DNA of 55,024 nucleotides from Streptomyces sp. SBT349 (GCF_001083795.1 NZ_LAVK01000007.1:1-55024); one strand, 5' to 3'; counted from the first letter of the stretch, positions 42,692-54,958 are shown. A program made the numbers and translations. The notes: generated by a model from the sequence alone, not told the origin.

Positions 42692-45600
42692 TTAGGGATG
42701 AGGGCTTCCGAGTCCGGGTGCGGGTGCAGGTGCGGGTGCCGTGGCCTGGGCGATGCGCTGGTCGGCCAGCGTCAGGATCCGTTCGGGGGAGGCGCACGTG
42801 TCGCAGTGCCACAGCCGGACGGTGCCGTCTCCGTGCGTGGTGACCAGTCGCCCGTCGTCGGGCTGGAACGCGAGGCCCTCGACGGAGGCGGCGAAGCCGG
42901 TCAGGACGACTGGTTCCGCGGTGTCCGCCATGGCCTCGACGGCCTCGGCGTCCCAGACGCGTACGGTGCCGTCCTTGCCGGTGCTGGCGATCCAGCGCCC
43001 CTCGGGGCTGATCGCTATGTTCCACACGAACCCCTGGTGCCCGCGCAGGACCAGCGGCCGGCCGGTGCCGGTGGTGTCCCACACGCGCACCGTTCCGTCG
43101 TCACCGGCGCTCACGACGCGCTGCCCGTCCGGGGTGAACGCCACGGCGAACGGCAGTCCCCCGTGTCCGCGCAGGATCAGCGGGTCCGCGCCGCCGGCGA
43201 GGTCCCACACCCGTACCGTGCCGTCCTCGCCGCTGGTGACCAGGCGTCGCCCGTCGGGGCTGAACGCCACGTCCCACGCGTAGCCCCGGTGTCCGCGCAG
43301 GATCCGTGGCTCGCCGGCATCGGCGGCGTCCCACACCCGGACCGCTCCGTCGTCGCCGGTCGTCGCGACACGCCGCCCGTCGGCGCTGAGGGCGACGGAC
43401 CACGCGGATCCCCCGTGTCCGCGCAGGAGGCGGGGGCCGTCGGACCCGGCGGTGTCCCAGACGCGCACGGTGTCGTCCTCGCCCGCGGCGGCCACCCGCC
43501 GGCCGGGGGAGTCGGTGGCGACGCTGAGCACCGGCCCGCCGTGCCCGCGCAGCAGCAGGGGGTCCGAACGGCCGTCGGCGTCCCAGACGCGGACGGTGCC
43601 GTCGGCCCCGCCGCTGACGACGCGCCGCCCGTCCGCGCTGAGCGCGGCGGTCCACGCCTCGCCCGTGTGGCGGCCCAGCGTTAGGGGTCGCCCCGGGCCC
43701 CGGGGGTCCCAGACGCGGACGGTTCCGTCGTCGCCGGCGCTGGCCAGCCGCGTGCCGTCCGGGCTGAAGGCGGCGGCCCAGACCGTTTCCCGGTGGCCAC
43801 GCAGCACGAGGGGCGGGCTGCGGCCGTCCGCGTTCCACACCCGGACGGTGCCGTCGTCGCTGGTGGTGGCGAGGAGATGACCGTCCGGGCCGAAGGCGAG
43901 CCCCTCGACGGTGCCGTCGTGGTCGCGCAACACGACGGGGGCGCGCTCCTCTTCCGTGTCCCACACCCGGGCCGTGCCATCGATGCTGGCGCTGGCAAGC
44001 AGCGTGCCGTCCGGGCTGAACGCCAGCGTCTTCACCGCGTCCTCGTGGCCGCGCAGGACCCGCGGCTCGCCCCGTCCCGACACGTCCCATATCCGGATGG
44101 TGCGGTCGTGGCCGCTGCTCGCCAGGTGCCGCCCGTCCGGGCTGAACGCGACGCCCACCGCGGGGCCGCGATGGCCGCGCAGCACCAGCGGCTCGCCCTG
44201 CCCGGACGCGTTCCACACCCGGACGGTGCCGTCGTCGCCGGCGCCGGCCAGCCGCGTGCCGTCCGGGCTGAACGCCACGTTCCACACGGGCCCGCGGTGT
44301 CCGCGCAGCACGAGCGGCTCGCCGCCGCCGAGGTCCCAGACGCGAACCGTGCCGTCGAGTCCCGCCGTGGCCAGGCGCGTGCCGTCCGGGCTGAAGGCCG
44401 GGGACCACGCCTCCGTGCCGTGGCCGCGCAGCACGAGCGAAGGCGCGTCGGAGACGGCGCCACCCGATAAGCGGGACACCCGGACGGTGCCCTCGGAGTC
44501 GGTGTCGGCCAGCCGCGTGCCGTCCGGGCTGATCGCCACCCCGAGCACCCGCTCTCGTCCCCCCGACACGACCGCGAGCATCCGGTCGTCCGCCACGGCC
44601 TGCCGCAGCGCCGCGTCGGCCTGCGCGGTCGGTGAGACCCGGTAGGCGCGCAGGGCGGTCCGCAGGCCACGTTCCGGGTCGACCTGCAACTGCCCGCGGG
44701 CTTCGGCCGCCAGCTGCCGGGAGTGCGCCACGCGCCGTTCCCTCGCGGCCTGATCCGCCTGCACCGCGGCCACCCCCGCCAGGACGCTCACCACCAGGAG
44801 CACCGTGCCGAGCCCGGTCACGGTCAGCCGCACCCGCCGCCGCTCGGCCGTGCGCTCGGCGGCCTCACGGACGCGCGAGGCTTCGAGGAACGCGGACTCC
44901 CGCGCGTTGAGCCGGTCGAGCGGGCGGCTCCTCCACCCGGCGAGGCGCACCCCGCGGTACAGCAGCGCCTCGTCCTCCCCGTGCAGGTGCCATTCGGCCG
45001 CGGAATCGGTCAGCCGACGGTGGGCGCGGAGCAGATCCCGGTCCTCGGCCAGCCAGGCGGCAAGCCGCGGCCAGTTCCGGATCAACGCCTCGTGGGCGAC
45101 GGTCACCGTGTCCTCGTCGGCGGTCACCAGCCGGGCCGCGATCAACCGGTCCAGCACGGCGGCCACCGCGCGGCCCTCCGTTCCGCCCAGGAACTCCGCG
45201 CGAGGGGCCCGTCGGCGGGTGTCCTCGGTGCCGTCGCCCGGCGCGGTCAGCCGGAGGAACAGCGCCGCCGCGACGCGCCGTTGCTCCGCGTCGAAGTTGC
45301 CGTACACGCGCTCGGCGCTCTGCGCGATGGCCCCGCGCACGCCGCCGGCCGCCCGGTACCCGGCCGGTGTCAGGGCGACGCCCCTGCGCCGGCGCCAGGT
45401 CTCCCGCAGCGCGTGGGAGACCAGCGGGAGAGCGCCCGGCTGGCCGTGGGCGTCGGCCACGACGGCCTCCACCAGCTCCGCTTCGACCCTGATCCCGGCG
45501 CGCCCGGCGGGCCCCGTGACCACGCTGCGCAGATCCTCCTCGTTCATCGGCCCGACCAGCATGTGGTGGCCGTCCAGGACGGCCACCAGCCCGGCGTGCT

Positions 45601-46444
45601 CCGCGCAGCGGGCGTAGAAGTCGGCCCGCACCCCGAGGACCACCCGGCCGCGCGGCTCCTGAGCGGCGGCGACGAGGCAGTCGATGAACCGGTCGCGTTC
45701 CTGCTGGTCGCGACAGAGCGTGAAGACCTCCTCGAACTGGTCGACAACGATCAGTACACGGGCCTTCTCGGACCGCTCGGCGAGCACCTGCCGCAGCACG
45801 AGACGGATGCCGTCCGGCTCGGCCCGGAGCGCGCCGTGCAGCGAACTCGCCGCCACCCCGCCGAGGTTGGCCAGGCGGATCGCCAGCTCCTCCAGGGGAC
45901 GCGCGCCGGGAACCAGCAGCGCGGTCGGCCAGGCCCCGCCCTCCGCGGCGGTGGCGTTCGCGACGGCGGGCAGCAGGCCCGCCCGCAGGACCGACGACTT
46001 GCCCGCTCCCGACGCGCCGAACACCGCGAGGAACGCGGTGCTCTCAAGCCGGGCACACAGCCGGGCCACCAGCCGCTCGCGCCCGAAGAACCACTCCGCG
46101 TCTCCCGGTTCGAACGTCGCCAGCCCCAGATACGGCGCGTCCGCCGCGGGCGGCGGGTCCTCGTCCGGCGATTCGGCGTGCTGCGCGGCCGCCAGCTTCC
46201 GCCACCGCTCCTCCCAGTCCGTGACGTCGCCCCCGCAGGCCCTCACGTAGGCGAGGGTGACCTCCAGACTCGGCAGCCGATGGCCGGCGGCGGCCTCCGA
46301 CAGCGCCGTCACCGAGAAGTGCGCACGTCGGGACAACGCCCGGTAGCTCACCTTTCCGGCGGCCACCCGTAACTGCCGCAGGTCGAAGGCGAACCGCTCA
46401 ACGGGCCCCGCCTCCGGATCCAGTGCACGCTCGGGACGTCCCAT
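42692..46444 (-). CDS. XRE-STAND NTPase-WD40 repeat protein (copy 2)
   Basis: Mirror of 8581-12333: 1250 aa, helix-turn-helix, Walker A and B, one membrane helix, 14 WD40 repeats. Confidence 0.85.
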   Translation of the reverse strand: MGRPERALDPEAGPVERFAFDLRQLRVAAGKVSYRALSRRAHFSVTALSEAAAGHRLPSLEVTLAYVRACGGDVTDWEERWRKLAAAQHAESPDEDPPPAADAPYLGLATFEPGDAEWFFGRERLVARLCARLESTAFLAVFGASGAGKSSVLRAGLLPAVANATAAEGGAWPTALLVPGARPLEELAIRLANLGGVAASSLHGALRAEPDGIRLVLRQVLAERSEKARVLIVVDQFEEVFTLCRDQQERDRFIDCLVAAAQEPRGRVVLGVRADFYARCAEHAGLVAVLDGHHMLVGPMNEEDLRSVVTGPAGRAGIRVEAELVEAVVADAHGQPGALPLVSHALRETWRRRRGVALTPAGYRAAGGVRGAIAQSAERVYGNFDAEQRRVAAALFLRLTAPGDGTEDTRRRAPRAEFLGGTEGRAVAAVLDRLIAARLVTADEDTVTVAHEALIRNWPRLAAWLAEDRDLLRAHRRLTDSAAEWHLHGEDEALLYRGVRLAGWRSRPLDRLNARESAFLEASRVREAAERTAERRRVRLTVTGLGTVLLVVSVLAGVAAVQADQAARERRVAHSRQLAAEARGQLQVDPERGLRTALRAYRVSPTAQADAALRQAVADDRMLAVVSGGRERVLGVAISPDGTRLADTDSEGTVRVSRLSGGAVSDAPSLVLRGHGTEAWSPAFSPDGTRLATAGLDGTVRVWDLGGGEPLVLRGHRGPVWNVAFSPDGTRLAGAGDDGTVRVWNASGQGEPLVLRGHRGPAVGVAFSPDGRHLASSGHDRTIRIWDVSGRGEPRVLRGHEDAVKTLAFSPDGTLLASASIDGTARVWDTEEERAPVVLRDHDGTVEGLAFGPDGHLLATTSDDGTVRVWNADGRSPPLVLRGHRETVWAAAFSPDGTRLASAGDDGTVRVWDPRGPGRPLTLGRHTGEAWTAALSADGRRVVSGGADGTVRVWDADGRSDPLLLRGHGGPVLSVATDSPGRRVAAAGEDDTVRVWDTAGSDGPRLLRGHGGSAWSVALSADGRRVATTGDDGAVRVWDAADAGEPRILRGHRGYAWDVAFSPDGRRLVTSGEDGTVRVWDLAGGADPLILRGHGGLPFAVAFTPDGQRVVSAGDDGTVRVWDTTGTGRPLVLRGHQGFVWNIAISPEGRWIASTGKDGTVRVWDAEAVEAMADTAEPVVLTGFAASVEGLAFQPDDGRLVTTHGDGTVRLWHCDTCASPERILTLADQRIAQATAPAPAPAPGLGSPHP

Positions 46445-46471
46445 CACTGCCCCCCCCCAGGCAACCATTGC

Positions 46472-46518
46472 TTGTCCACACCCGCGCACACGTGCTGGAC
46501 AACCCGTCCGTGACTATA
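46472..46518 (-). promoter_or_regulatory. Promoter/operator of the STAND-WD40 gene (copy 2)
   Basis: Mirror of 8507-8553. Confidence 0.6.
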
Positions 46519-46712
46519 CCTGCGGCCGGCACCAACCACGCTTGCCATTCCGGGAATTCGGCTGCGGAAAGCACCCACGACGGGACAGGGGAAAGCGGTG
46601 ATGCGCATGCGCCGGAAGGTCGCGGGAATCGCCGCTCGCACTCACCACGGCCACTTCGGCGAGTGCGTACGACAGGGTCACCGAGAGGTAGGGCTTCGCG
46701 TCGATCACTTTG

Positions 46713-47344
46713 TCAACTGTCGCGTAGTGCCTCCAGCTCGCCGCGAGCGAGGATGAACGGTGGCCTGCGGCCTTGCCAGCCTTCGGTGGTGGCGCTGACG
46801 AGTCCGGCCGGGGGGCGGCCTGCGCCATGGTCCGGGGCGCGGTTGGTGATGTCGTCCAGGAGCAGGGTGATGAGCCAGGCCAGGGCTCGGGGTCCGCCGC
46901 CGAAGACGGGTCAGCCGTGATCTCACAGGCCTTGGGAAAATGCTGAGCGGCCCCCAGTTCCTTGCCCAGGCGCGTGCACTGGGCCGCCGGCACGTCGCGG
47001 CGGGCCAGGCTCATCCTCCAGCCGTCACGCAGAATCTTTTCGGCGATATCGTCCGGCCTGCGCGGCATCAGTGGCCGGGCTGCGAGAGCGATCGCGTCGA
47101 CGTCGTCGCTGGCGTCCACGTACTCGGCGATCTGCCGACGAGCTTCCTCGGCGGCCGACCACACGGGAGACCGGGCGGGCGCCCCCAGGATCTTCTGCAG
47201 CCGCCGCCAAGTCGTCCCGTACTGCTTGTCCGGCGCGGCGGCGTCGATGGCCTCCAGGCTCGGGCCCCATGGGATGTTGTAGTCGGCCTCCACGACCGCC
47301 AGCGCGGCCGCGTCATCCGCGAGTTCGTTCAGGAGGTGTCCGCT
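46713..47344 (-). pseudogene. Hypothetical actinobacterial protein, frameshifted (copy 2)
   Basis: Mirror of 7681-8312; the same frame change is present. Confidence 0.4.
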
Positions 47345-47604
47345 TGGCCCCGCCCGCGGGGTTGTTCCGGCACTTCAAGCACCGTCCGAAGGTGATCGAG
47401 CGGCAGGGGCCGTTGACGAGCACCGCAGGGGCACCGTCCCAATCTGGGGCCGTGCAGACCGTCGGCAATCGTCGCGCCAGGCCGGATCATGTCGGCCAGC
47501 TCCGAGGTGACGAGTTCGCCACCATGCGAAAAATTCGGCGACCAAGCCAGGTGGCAGCGCCTGACCGACCTAACTGAACACCAGAGGGTGCTTCACGGTG
47601 CTCT

Positions 47605-47973
47605 TCAGCCCGGATCACCTGCTGATGCGATATCACGTACCAGCGCATTCGCCAGCGACACCGCCTGCTCCTTGAAGAACCCAACGCGCGTGAAAAACTC
47701 CTGTTCGGTGCGAATTTCCACCACAGCAGTGACCAGCGCGGAGAAAAGGACATGCACTTCCGCCGCCGATAGCATCACTTCGCATCCAGATAGTTTCTCG
47801 CGCACCTGGTCCAGCCTTGCGCGGTCGACCCCGGTACGCAACATGGAGGCGATATTTCCACCCGTGCGGTCCTTGACGAACAAGAGCGTCTCTCGAACCA
47901 GGTCACGTTGCGGCTCTGTGAAGCGGACCAGGTAATGTTGCCCCTCCCGCATGACGCGCAGACTTGCTTTCAC
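47605..47973 (-). CDS. Putative immunity protein, third cassette (copy 2)
   Basis: Mirror of 7052-7420: 122 aa, GTGA overlap with the toxin remnant. Confidence 0.5.
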   Translation of the reverse strand: MKASLRVMREGQHYLVRFTEPQRDLVRETLLFVKDRTGGNIASMLRTGVDRARLDQVREKLSGCEVMLSAAEVHVLFSALVTAVVEIRTEQEFFTRVGFFKEQAVSLANALVRDIASAGDPG

Positions 47974-48116
47974 GGCATCACGTACCTTCCGCTGGTCGCG
48001 AAAGCGTCCTCACTATATCTGAAACCATGGATCATATATGAGTTCTCGATAATCAAAACCCCTCGAGTCTGATCATAGGCGACACGTGAGCCTGTCCGAC
48101 TATCCACGTGAGTCAT
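47970..48116 (-). pseudogene. C-terminal remnant of a toxin tip (copy 2)
   Basis: Mirror of 6909-7055. Confidence 0.4.
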
Positions 48117-48534
48117 GCGCCCCCATTTGTTCGAGAATCGGTTCTTGAACAATCAACACCGCCGAGGTCATTGTCGACTTGACGCCTGATCGCAGTAGTC
48201 CCTCACGTGCGTCATTTACCGTGGCATGGGCCTGCATGGAGTAGCGAACAACCTCCTGCAGTACCGCCCGTTGCTGAACTTGCTCCAGCGAAGAGAACCA
48301 GGCCATAGCGTTTTCCAAACTGCGGAATCCTTGAGCAACCTCATTGATGATCTGCTCTGATGCTCGCAAGTGCCCACCTGCTCCGGGGCTCGAATACGAC
48401 GTACGGCCTATTTCTATGTTCCACGCCAGCACATGGTAGGTGTGGGTGCCCTCCGCGGTGAGGTTGTGCACGGCAGCGGCCGTGGTCGCGTGGTCGACGG
48501 CGGCGACGATCGCGCCGCTATGAATCGCCGGCGC
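48100..48534 (-). pseudogene. HINT tail fused to a DUF5958-like protein (copy 2)
   Basis: Mirror of 6491-6925. Confidence 0.55.
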
Positions 48535-48608
48535 TCAGATTTCGCTCATCCTCAGCGATGAGGGTCTCACTCCCCCTCGTTCTCCATCCCAACCCTGGCG
48601 AGAATCTG

Positions 48609-48974
48609 TCAACGCCCCACGTACAGCATGGGGTTCACCAGGCGAAACCGGGGAAACACGACGACCCTGAGCTCGCATGCGAAACCAGGAACGTTCACTT
48701 CCAGAACAATGCCACGCTCTCCGCCCCGGGAGTACAGAAGAATTCGATCGACCTGCTCACGATAGATCTCGATTTCACATTCGCCCATCGACTCCCTGGT
48801 CAACCGTACCGACCGCGCCCCAATATCGAAGCTCAGCGCCACGGAATCGTCGGCATCGCCTATGGAGGTCTCGACTCGCCATACGTCCGGATCATGCTCC
48901 GTCGGCTCCGGGGCAGATCCGAAGACCTCGATGAATTCGAGGTCTCCCGGAACCTCCATGACATCACCTGCCAT
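48609..48974 (-). CDS. Putative immunity protein of the orphan cassette (copy 2)
   Basis: Mirror of 6051-6416: 121 aa, ATG with GGAGGA 7 bases upstream. Confidence 0.55.
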   Translation of the reverse strand: MAGDVMEVPGDLEFIEVFGSAPEPTEHDPDVWRVETSIGDADDSVALSFDIGARSVRLTRESMGECEIEIYREQVDRILLYSRGGERGIVLEVNVPGFACELRVVVFPRFRLVNPMLYVGR

Positions 48975-49521
48975 AGCCCCGTCCTCCAATAGGGATCATC
49001 GTGGTGAGCCTCGCTCCGCTGCCAGTCATTTCAAAATTAGCGCGAATCAAGAGAGCGCCGCGCGGTCCATAGAGGAGCGACTCCGTCCGCACGTTCGTGA
49101 GTCCAGTTCTCGGATTCACATGAGAATCCACGACTCCACTCCTCATCGCCTCGTTGAAGTGCTCGGTGAGGATCTCGTGCCCGGCAGCGTTGTCACGGAT
49201 TCCGATCGACTCCAACCGATAAGCATTCCGTGTCGGTCTCTCCGCATTGTGCGGATTAGAGTCAACATGTCCGAAGAAGTAATCCCACTTGCCGTCGTCA
49301 ATGGTCACGCCGCAGTTGCTGTTGTGAGCGAGGATCGGAGTCCCGCCGACGAGCACATAGTACGTGTGGACGCCTTCGACGGTGAGGTTGTGGACCGTCG
49401 CCGTTGTGGTGGTGGTTCGAGTGGTGGTGACGGTTACTTCCATTCCTGACGGCGCGAGAGGGGGCAACACCAACCAGAGGAACATCAATGTCACCCCTCG
49501 CCCCCCGCCCTCCATCAGCAC
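48964..49521 (-). pseudogene. Orphan Rhs C-terminal toxin cassette (copy 2)
   Basis: Mirror of 5504-6061: HINT tail plus unknown tip. Confidence 0.65.
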
Positions 49522-49527
49522 TGCCCA

Positions 49528-49797
49528 TCACGGGTTTTGCACGATGGCCTGCGCGGTTCCAATAAGCCACACAATGAATTCTGCTGAAATCTCTGAGATA
49601 TGAGGATTAATGCTAACCATAGCCTCAGCCCAACCTCCGCCCTCAGGGATGATGATTGCGACATGGGCTCCAACTTCGAACCTTCCAGGGTCACGGAATT
49701 CAATCACACGCTCGCCGGATGACACGTCATCGATTTCTGTGATCTCGATGATCCGATTCCCGAGATTTCGATTCACGATAGAGCCATGACTCCCCAT
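49528..49797 (-). CDS. Hypothetical protein in the Rhs cassette region (copy 2)
   Basis: Mirror of 5228-5497: 89 aa, TAATG overlap with an upstream short frame. Confidence 0.4.
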   Translation of the reverse strand: MGSHGSIVNRNLGNRIIEITEIDDVSSGERVIEFRDPGRFEVGAHVAIIIPEGGGWAEAMVSINPHISEISAEFIVWLIGTAQAIVQNP

Positions 49798-49972
49798 TAA
49801 TCCAAACCTTTCCCTGCACGCTCACCACGAGCCGCAGCCCCCGGAGGCGCCCCAAGCCATAGATCAACTGACTGATCGAACTCGACGTTCCTGCTGTCGG
49901 CGTTCCCCCTGGGCACGATGACCGAACGCCGCCCGAACATCCCAGTGAAGCAAAGGCCCTCAAGCGATATCC

Positions 49973-50293
49973 TTACCCCGCTTCGGAACCGCTTGAAACC
50001 CAAACAATCACTTTCTGGAGCTCCGATTCCATTCGATCTCCGCCGACATCGGACAGATACGTCTCCCTAGGGGAGGGGTCGCGGCCGTAGTCAATGACCG
50101 AAACCTGCACCTCACCCGAGTTCCAGACAGTAAAGTGACACCCCCTATCCCTTCTCTGTAGGTAGACAGCGAAGGATTCCTTTCCTGCACGCCTCGGCCC
50201 GCTGAACAGCTCCAGAGTAAAACCAGATTCTTCGAGCTGCTTGCGCACCTTCTCGATCCGCGCCTCGAGTATCCCAGTCAAGGAAATAGTCAT
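49973..50293 (-). CDS. Immunity protein, TriTu-like (copy 2)
   Basis: Mirror of 4732-5052: 106 aa, 3 bp after the Rhs stop. Confidence 0.6.
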   Translation of the reverse strand: MTISLTGILEARIEKVRKQLEESGFTLELFSGPRRAGKESFAVYLQRRDRGCHFTVWNSGEVQVSVIDYGRDPSPRETYLSDVGGDRMESELQKVIVWVSSGSEAG

Positions 50294-50296
50294 TTC

Positions 50297-53200
50297 CTAT
50301 CGACAATCCTTATATTTCCGAAAGCAGGCAATCTCTGGCGGCGGTAGACCATTCCGGGCGTTCAGCCTTGAGTAAAGAGGATGGCGAGGGCCAGGTATTT
50401 GCGCCCACCCAGGCTCGCCAGCGGGTTTCAGGCACGAGCATGGAAGATCGAACTCCGCATAGATCGTCCCTGGTGCGGCCTGCCTTCGATAGGCATCGGA
50501 ATTAGCCGGACTGGCTACATAGGTCGAAGCACCACCACGGCCTGCCTGAACCTGTCCCGTATCCCCCATCGCTCGATATTCATCTTCCGACATCCACCGC
50601 CCCACAGTGCAATTGCTGTCGTGCACCAGGACCGGCGTCGCCCCCGCGTGCACAGAGTACGTGTGGAGTTCTTCGACGGTGAGGTCGTAGGTGCGGGCGG
50701 TGTCGTTGTAGGTGAGGGCGGCGGTGACTTCGGTGGTGGTGCCGTCGGGGGTGCGGAATTGGGCGCCGGGGGTGAGGTCGGTGGCGTTGGTCCAGGTGTC
50801 GGTGGCCTCGTCCCGGAACGGGTGGTGGGCGGTGGCGATGATCTCGCTCTCGTCACCGTCGGCGCCGGTCACGGAGACGCGGGTGTACTCCTTGTCGGAG
50901 TCCGTGATGATCGTGGCCACCACGCGCCGCGGCTTGGTCTCGCCCGTCTCCGGGTCGGTCGCCAGGATCTCGTCGCCGACCTCCAGATCGTCGATGTCCC
51001 TGCGGGTGCCGTCCGCCATCAGCACCTCGGTGCCGGACAGGAACGAGTGCCGCGCACAACTCCCCATGGTGTTCTCAGCCTGACGCGCGGCGCCGATGAT
51101 GTCATCGCCATAACGCAGCGCCAGCGCCGCCGTTCGGCCACTGCCGCCCGTGGCGATGGTGAGAACCGTCATGGCGCACGCCATCGCGTCGCCCTGCGTG
51201 ATGCGGGCCCACCCGTCACTGATGCCGGTCACATCGGCCGCGATACTCAGACCCGTCTGCCACCACGACTGGTTCTGCTGCGCCGCGGCGGCAGCGGCCA
51301 TCTGCTCCGCCAGCCGCACGGCAGCCAGATACTCCGCACGCCGGTCGTTCTGCGCCTGAAGCATCTGCTGGGCCGCCGTACCCGAGCAGCCCGGATCGTT
51401 GCGGCAGCTCCGGGAGTTACTCTGCTGCTCACCCACCCACCGCGGGGCCGGGGTGCCACCGCTGGCGCCGGTCTGGCGCCCGTAGTTCTTCCCGTAGTCG
51501 ACGTCCGTGACGTCGCCCTGGCTGTTGTGACTGCATGTGTACTGGCCCGACCAGCACTCCCGCAGCATCGTCCCCAGCGGATCGGCGACCGTGACCGGGC
51601 TGTTCCCCCCGTACTGGTACGCGTTCAACTGCTGCGGGTCCGCGGTGACCAGCACCGGGTCGGGGGAGACGAACCGGCCCAACGCCGGGTCGTACTCCCG
51701 GGCCCCGAGATGGGTCAGGCCGGTGCCGTCGGCTATGCCGCCGACGAAACCCCGGCTGCCCGGCCAGGATTCCGGCTGCTGCCCCCGGATCTGGCCGAAG
51801 GGAGCGGTCCGGCGCTGGGAGATGGTCAACGAGGTCGCGTCGATGGCGAGTTGGCCGGTGCCATGGTGGTCGGCCAGGGTGAAGCTGACCGATCCGTCGT
51901 CGGCGATCACCGCCATATGGCCGCCGCCGAGGTCGACATACCGGGTCGCCTCCGCGGTGGTGGAGCCCGTGGCCTGGGTGACCTCGGTGCTGCCGAGGTA
52001 GAGCGTCGTCCCCGACTCGGAACGGGAGATCAGCCGGTTGCCGTCCGCGTCGTACAGGTACTCCGTCACCGAGCCGTCCGCCTCCTCGACGGAGGCGAGA
52101 CGGCCCTCGGCGTCCCAGGACAGTTCCTGCTCATCGCCGCCGAGTTGACGGCTGGCGGTGTTCCCGGCCTCGTCGTAGCCGTACTGTTCGAGCGAGGTCA
52201 CATCGGGCGTCCGCTGCGTCACCGAGGTGACAGCGTTGGGCCGCGCCGCGCCCGGCTCGGGGTAGTCGTAGGCGCGTTCGGTGTCCTGTTCGTGCAGGGT
52301 TTCGGTGAGGCGGTTGCCCGCCAGGTCGTAGGAGTAGGAGTGCCAGTACGGCGCGGGCCCGCCGACGGCGGCGTCCGAAGGCTCGGACGCGCAGGTACGC
52401 GGGGCCTGCGACCACGCCTCGGTCAGACGGCGCACATGGTCGTACTGGAAGCACTGCACGTCCGTGCCGGTGCGTGAGACATCGGCGATGGACAGGACAT
52501 TGCCCGCATCGTCGTACGCGTAGGTCTCGTCGCGGTCGTTCTCATCCTGCAGCCAGCGCTGGACGGAAGTGGAGGCCAGCCGCTGGGTGCCCCGCTCGTA
52601 GAAGTTCGTCCCACGGGCCACGGCCGCGCCCCGACTGGAGAAGTCGAACGTGGCGGGCTTGCCGGTGAGCGTGTGGGTCAGGTCGACAGCGGCGCCACCC
52701 GTGGCAGCCGTCCTGAGGAGGCGGAGTGTCACGTCATCGTAGGTGCGGTCGACGGTTTCGGCCGGCAGACCGCCAGCCTCCGGCAAGCCGGTGGACCGGA
52801 CCAGCCCCGAAGGCAGGAACGTGGTCGTGGACTGGTAGGTGTCGGCCAGCGCGCCTTCCGCGTCCGGAATGGTGACCTGGCTGCGCGTCGCACGGTAGAG
52901 CCGGTCGTAGGAGACGACTTCGCTGGTGTACGCCTCGGCCTCGTCGTAGCGGGTGGACCTTGCCAGATGGCCGCGGGCACCGGAGACGGTGTCGTAGACC
53001 CATTCCGCCCGCAGCTCACCCGCCGCGTCCCCTTCGCGCAGCTCGGTTTGCCGCCCCAGCCCGTCATAGACATGGGCGAGGGTGATGCCACGGGCACCGG
53101 CACGCGTGGTCAGCTCACCGCGGTCGTTGTATGTGCTGGTTGTCCGGCCGGCGTCGGGATCGGTGGTCTCGACCGTGCGGCCGAGTTGGTCATAGGCGAA

Positions 53201-54135
53201 CGTCCAGTCGTTACCGGCCGCGTCGGTGACCGTCTCGATCTGCCCGGCCGGGGTGTGGGCGTAGGTGGTGGTGTCGAAGTCGGTGTCCGGTGAACGTTCG
53301 CGATGCTGACGCAGTTCGACCGCGCGGCCACGGGCGTCGGAGATGGTCGTGGTGGCGGGGCGCCCTCGGGCGGAATCACCGTCACGCGGTCGCCGCGGTA
53401 GCTGGTCGTCGTGGTGGCGAGCACCTCGCCGCCATCGCTGTCCCCCGCGACCTGAACGCTCTCTGTCTCGCGGCCGAGCGCGTCGTAGGCGTGCCGGGTC
53501 TGTGTCTGCACGTTCGCGAGGTCTGTGGGCTTGAAGACCTCCGGCGCGGGGTCTCCTTCGGCGAAGTAGGAGGCGAACGTCTGGCGGACGAGACCTCGTT
53601 CGTCGTAGAAGGTGTCGCTCAGGAGCATCCCGTCCTCCGGTCCCGGCTGCTGGGTCTGCCGTGCGCGCAGCAGCCCGTCGTAGAGGGTGTAGGAGGTGGA
53701 GGTCTGCCCGCCGGAGTTGTTCAGCGCGCGGCTGCCGACGCTGACTGGGTGGCCCTCCTCGACGCGGTAGGTGAACTCGAAGCTGGGGGCCTGGGCGGTA
53801 CGCCGGTCGGGGAGCCAGACGCGCGCCGAGCGGCCGAGCGCGTCGTAGGACTGCACCGTCACGTTGCCGTTGGCGTCCGTGGTCTGGGTGGGCAGGCCGC
53901 GCCGGGGGTCGAGAGTTGTGGTCGTGGACAGCGCGCTCGCCGCGTCGTCCGGATCGGCACGCGGTGTGGTCTCGGTGATGGTGGTGGGGAAGCCCGTGGC
54001 GGGGCTGTGGACGGTGGTCGTGGTGCGGCCGTCGGTACGGGCGGTGCGGGTCAGGGCCGAGCCGGTGACGCTGACATCGGCCGTCAGATCGGTGGCGGTG
54101 AGCTGGCGGCCGCAGTCGTCGTAGGTGGTGCCGGA
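50297..54135 (-). pseudogene. Rhs polymorphic toxin, truncated and frameshifted (copy 2)
   Basis: Mirror of 890-4728; the frameshift falls near 53350-53365 and the HINT/TreTu-like tip is intact. Confidence 0.85.
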
Positions 54136-54299
54136 GTCCTCCGCGTGCGGGCGGGGGTGCTCGACAGTTGGATCGGCCTTGACGGCCCTCGGGATTCGTC
54201 GTTCCCGCGTACCAGAAGCCGCGGCGCGGCCTCGGCGCTTGTTGACGGAGGGCCGGGGCGCGCATAAGGCTCGCGTTGTCCCGGCGGTGGGAGGGTGCG

Positions 54300-54506
54300 T
54301 TATCGCGGGGTGCTGTCGGGGTCGTCGTCTCCCGTGGGGAGACGGGCTTCCTCGCCCATGGCTCGGCAGGCCTGCTCGTACCAGTCGACCGGGACGATGA
54401 CCGCCTGCGGGTCCTGGTAGCGCACGGCCTGGATGTGTTCGCGGCCGTACTGGACTCGGCCCATCACCTTCACGATGTTCTTCCGCAGTCCCCCAGACAG
54501 AACCAC
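54300..54506 (-). CDS. Phd/YefM-like antitoxin, truncated (copy 2)
   Basis: Mirror of 519-725: 68 aa, no toxin partner. Confidence 0.5.
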   Translation of the reverse strand: MVLSGGLRKNIVKVMGRVQYGREHIQAVRYQDPQAVIVPVDWYEQACRAMGEEARLPTGDDDPDSTPR

Positions 54507-54514
54507 TCATCCCG

Positions 54515-54903
54515 CCCCTCATCGCCGTCCGGCGCTCCGTCCGCCGCACCGGAGACACCAAGACCCACCGATCCCGCAGAACCCTCGCCCTCCCCACCCG
54601 CCGCGCCACCGCCCTCACCTGGCGGGACACCGGGCTCGTCTCCACCACCACCACGGGCACCCCCATGGACGCCGCGCCTCCCGATGCCCCCTCGCCACCA
54701 TCGACGGCATCGACCCCGCGGAATGGACACCACGCGAGGGGCGACCCACCTTCGTGTCCGTCCCCTCGGACGACGGCATCACCACCGACAAGATCACCCC
54801 CCTCGTCGGCCACACCAGCACAACCACCACAGAGAGGATCCATCGAAAGCAGATCGACCCCTCATCCAGACCGGCGCCACCGCCACAGCAGTCACTCAGA
54901 TAG
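54515..54903 (+). pseudogene. Tyrosine recombinase, C-terminal remnant (copy 2)
   Basis: Mirror of 122-510, frameshifted, catalytic Tyr and His replaced. Confidence 0.75.
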
Positions 54904-54919
54904 TCACTCACCCACACCA

Positions 54920-54953
54920 CAGAGGCCGCCTCCCCTACGGGAGACGGCCTCTG
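54920..54953 (-). terminator. Strong hairpin after the tRNA 3' end (copy 2)
   Basis: Mirror of 72-105, 15-bp stem. Confidence 0.75.
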
Positions 54954-54958
54954 ACCTG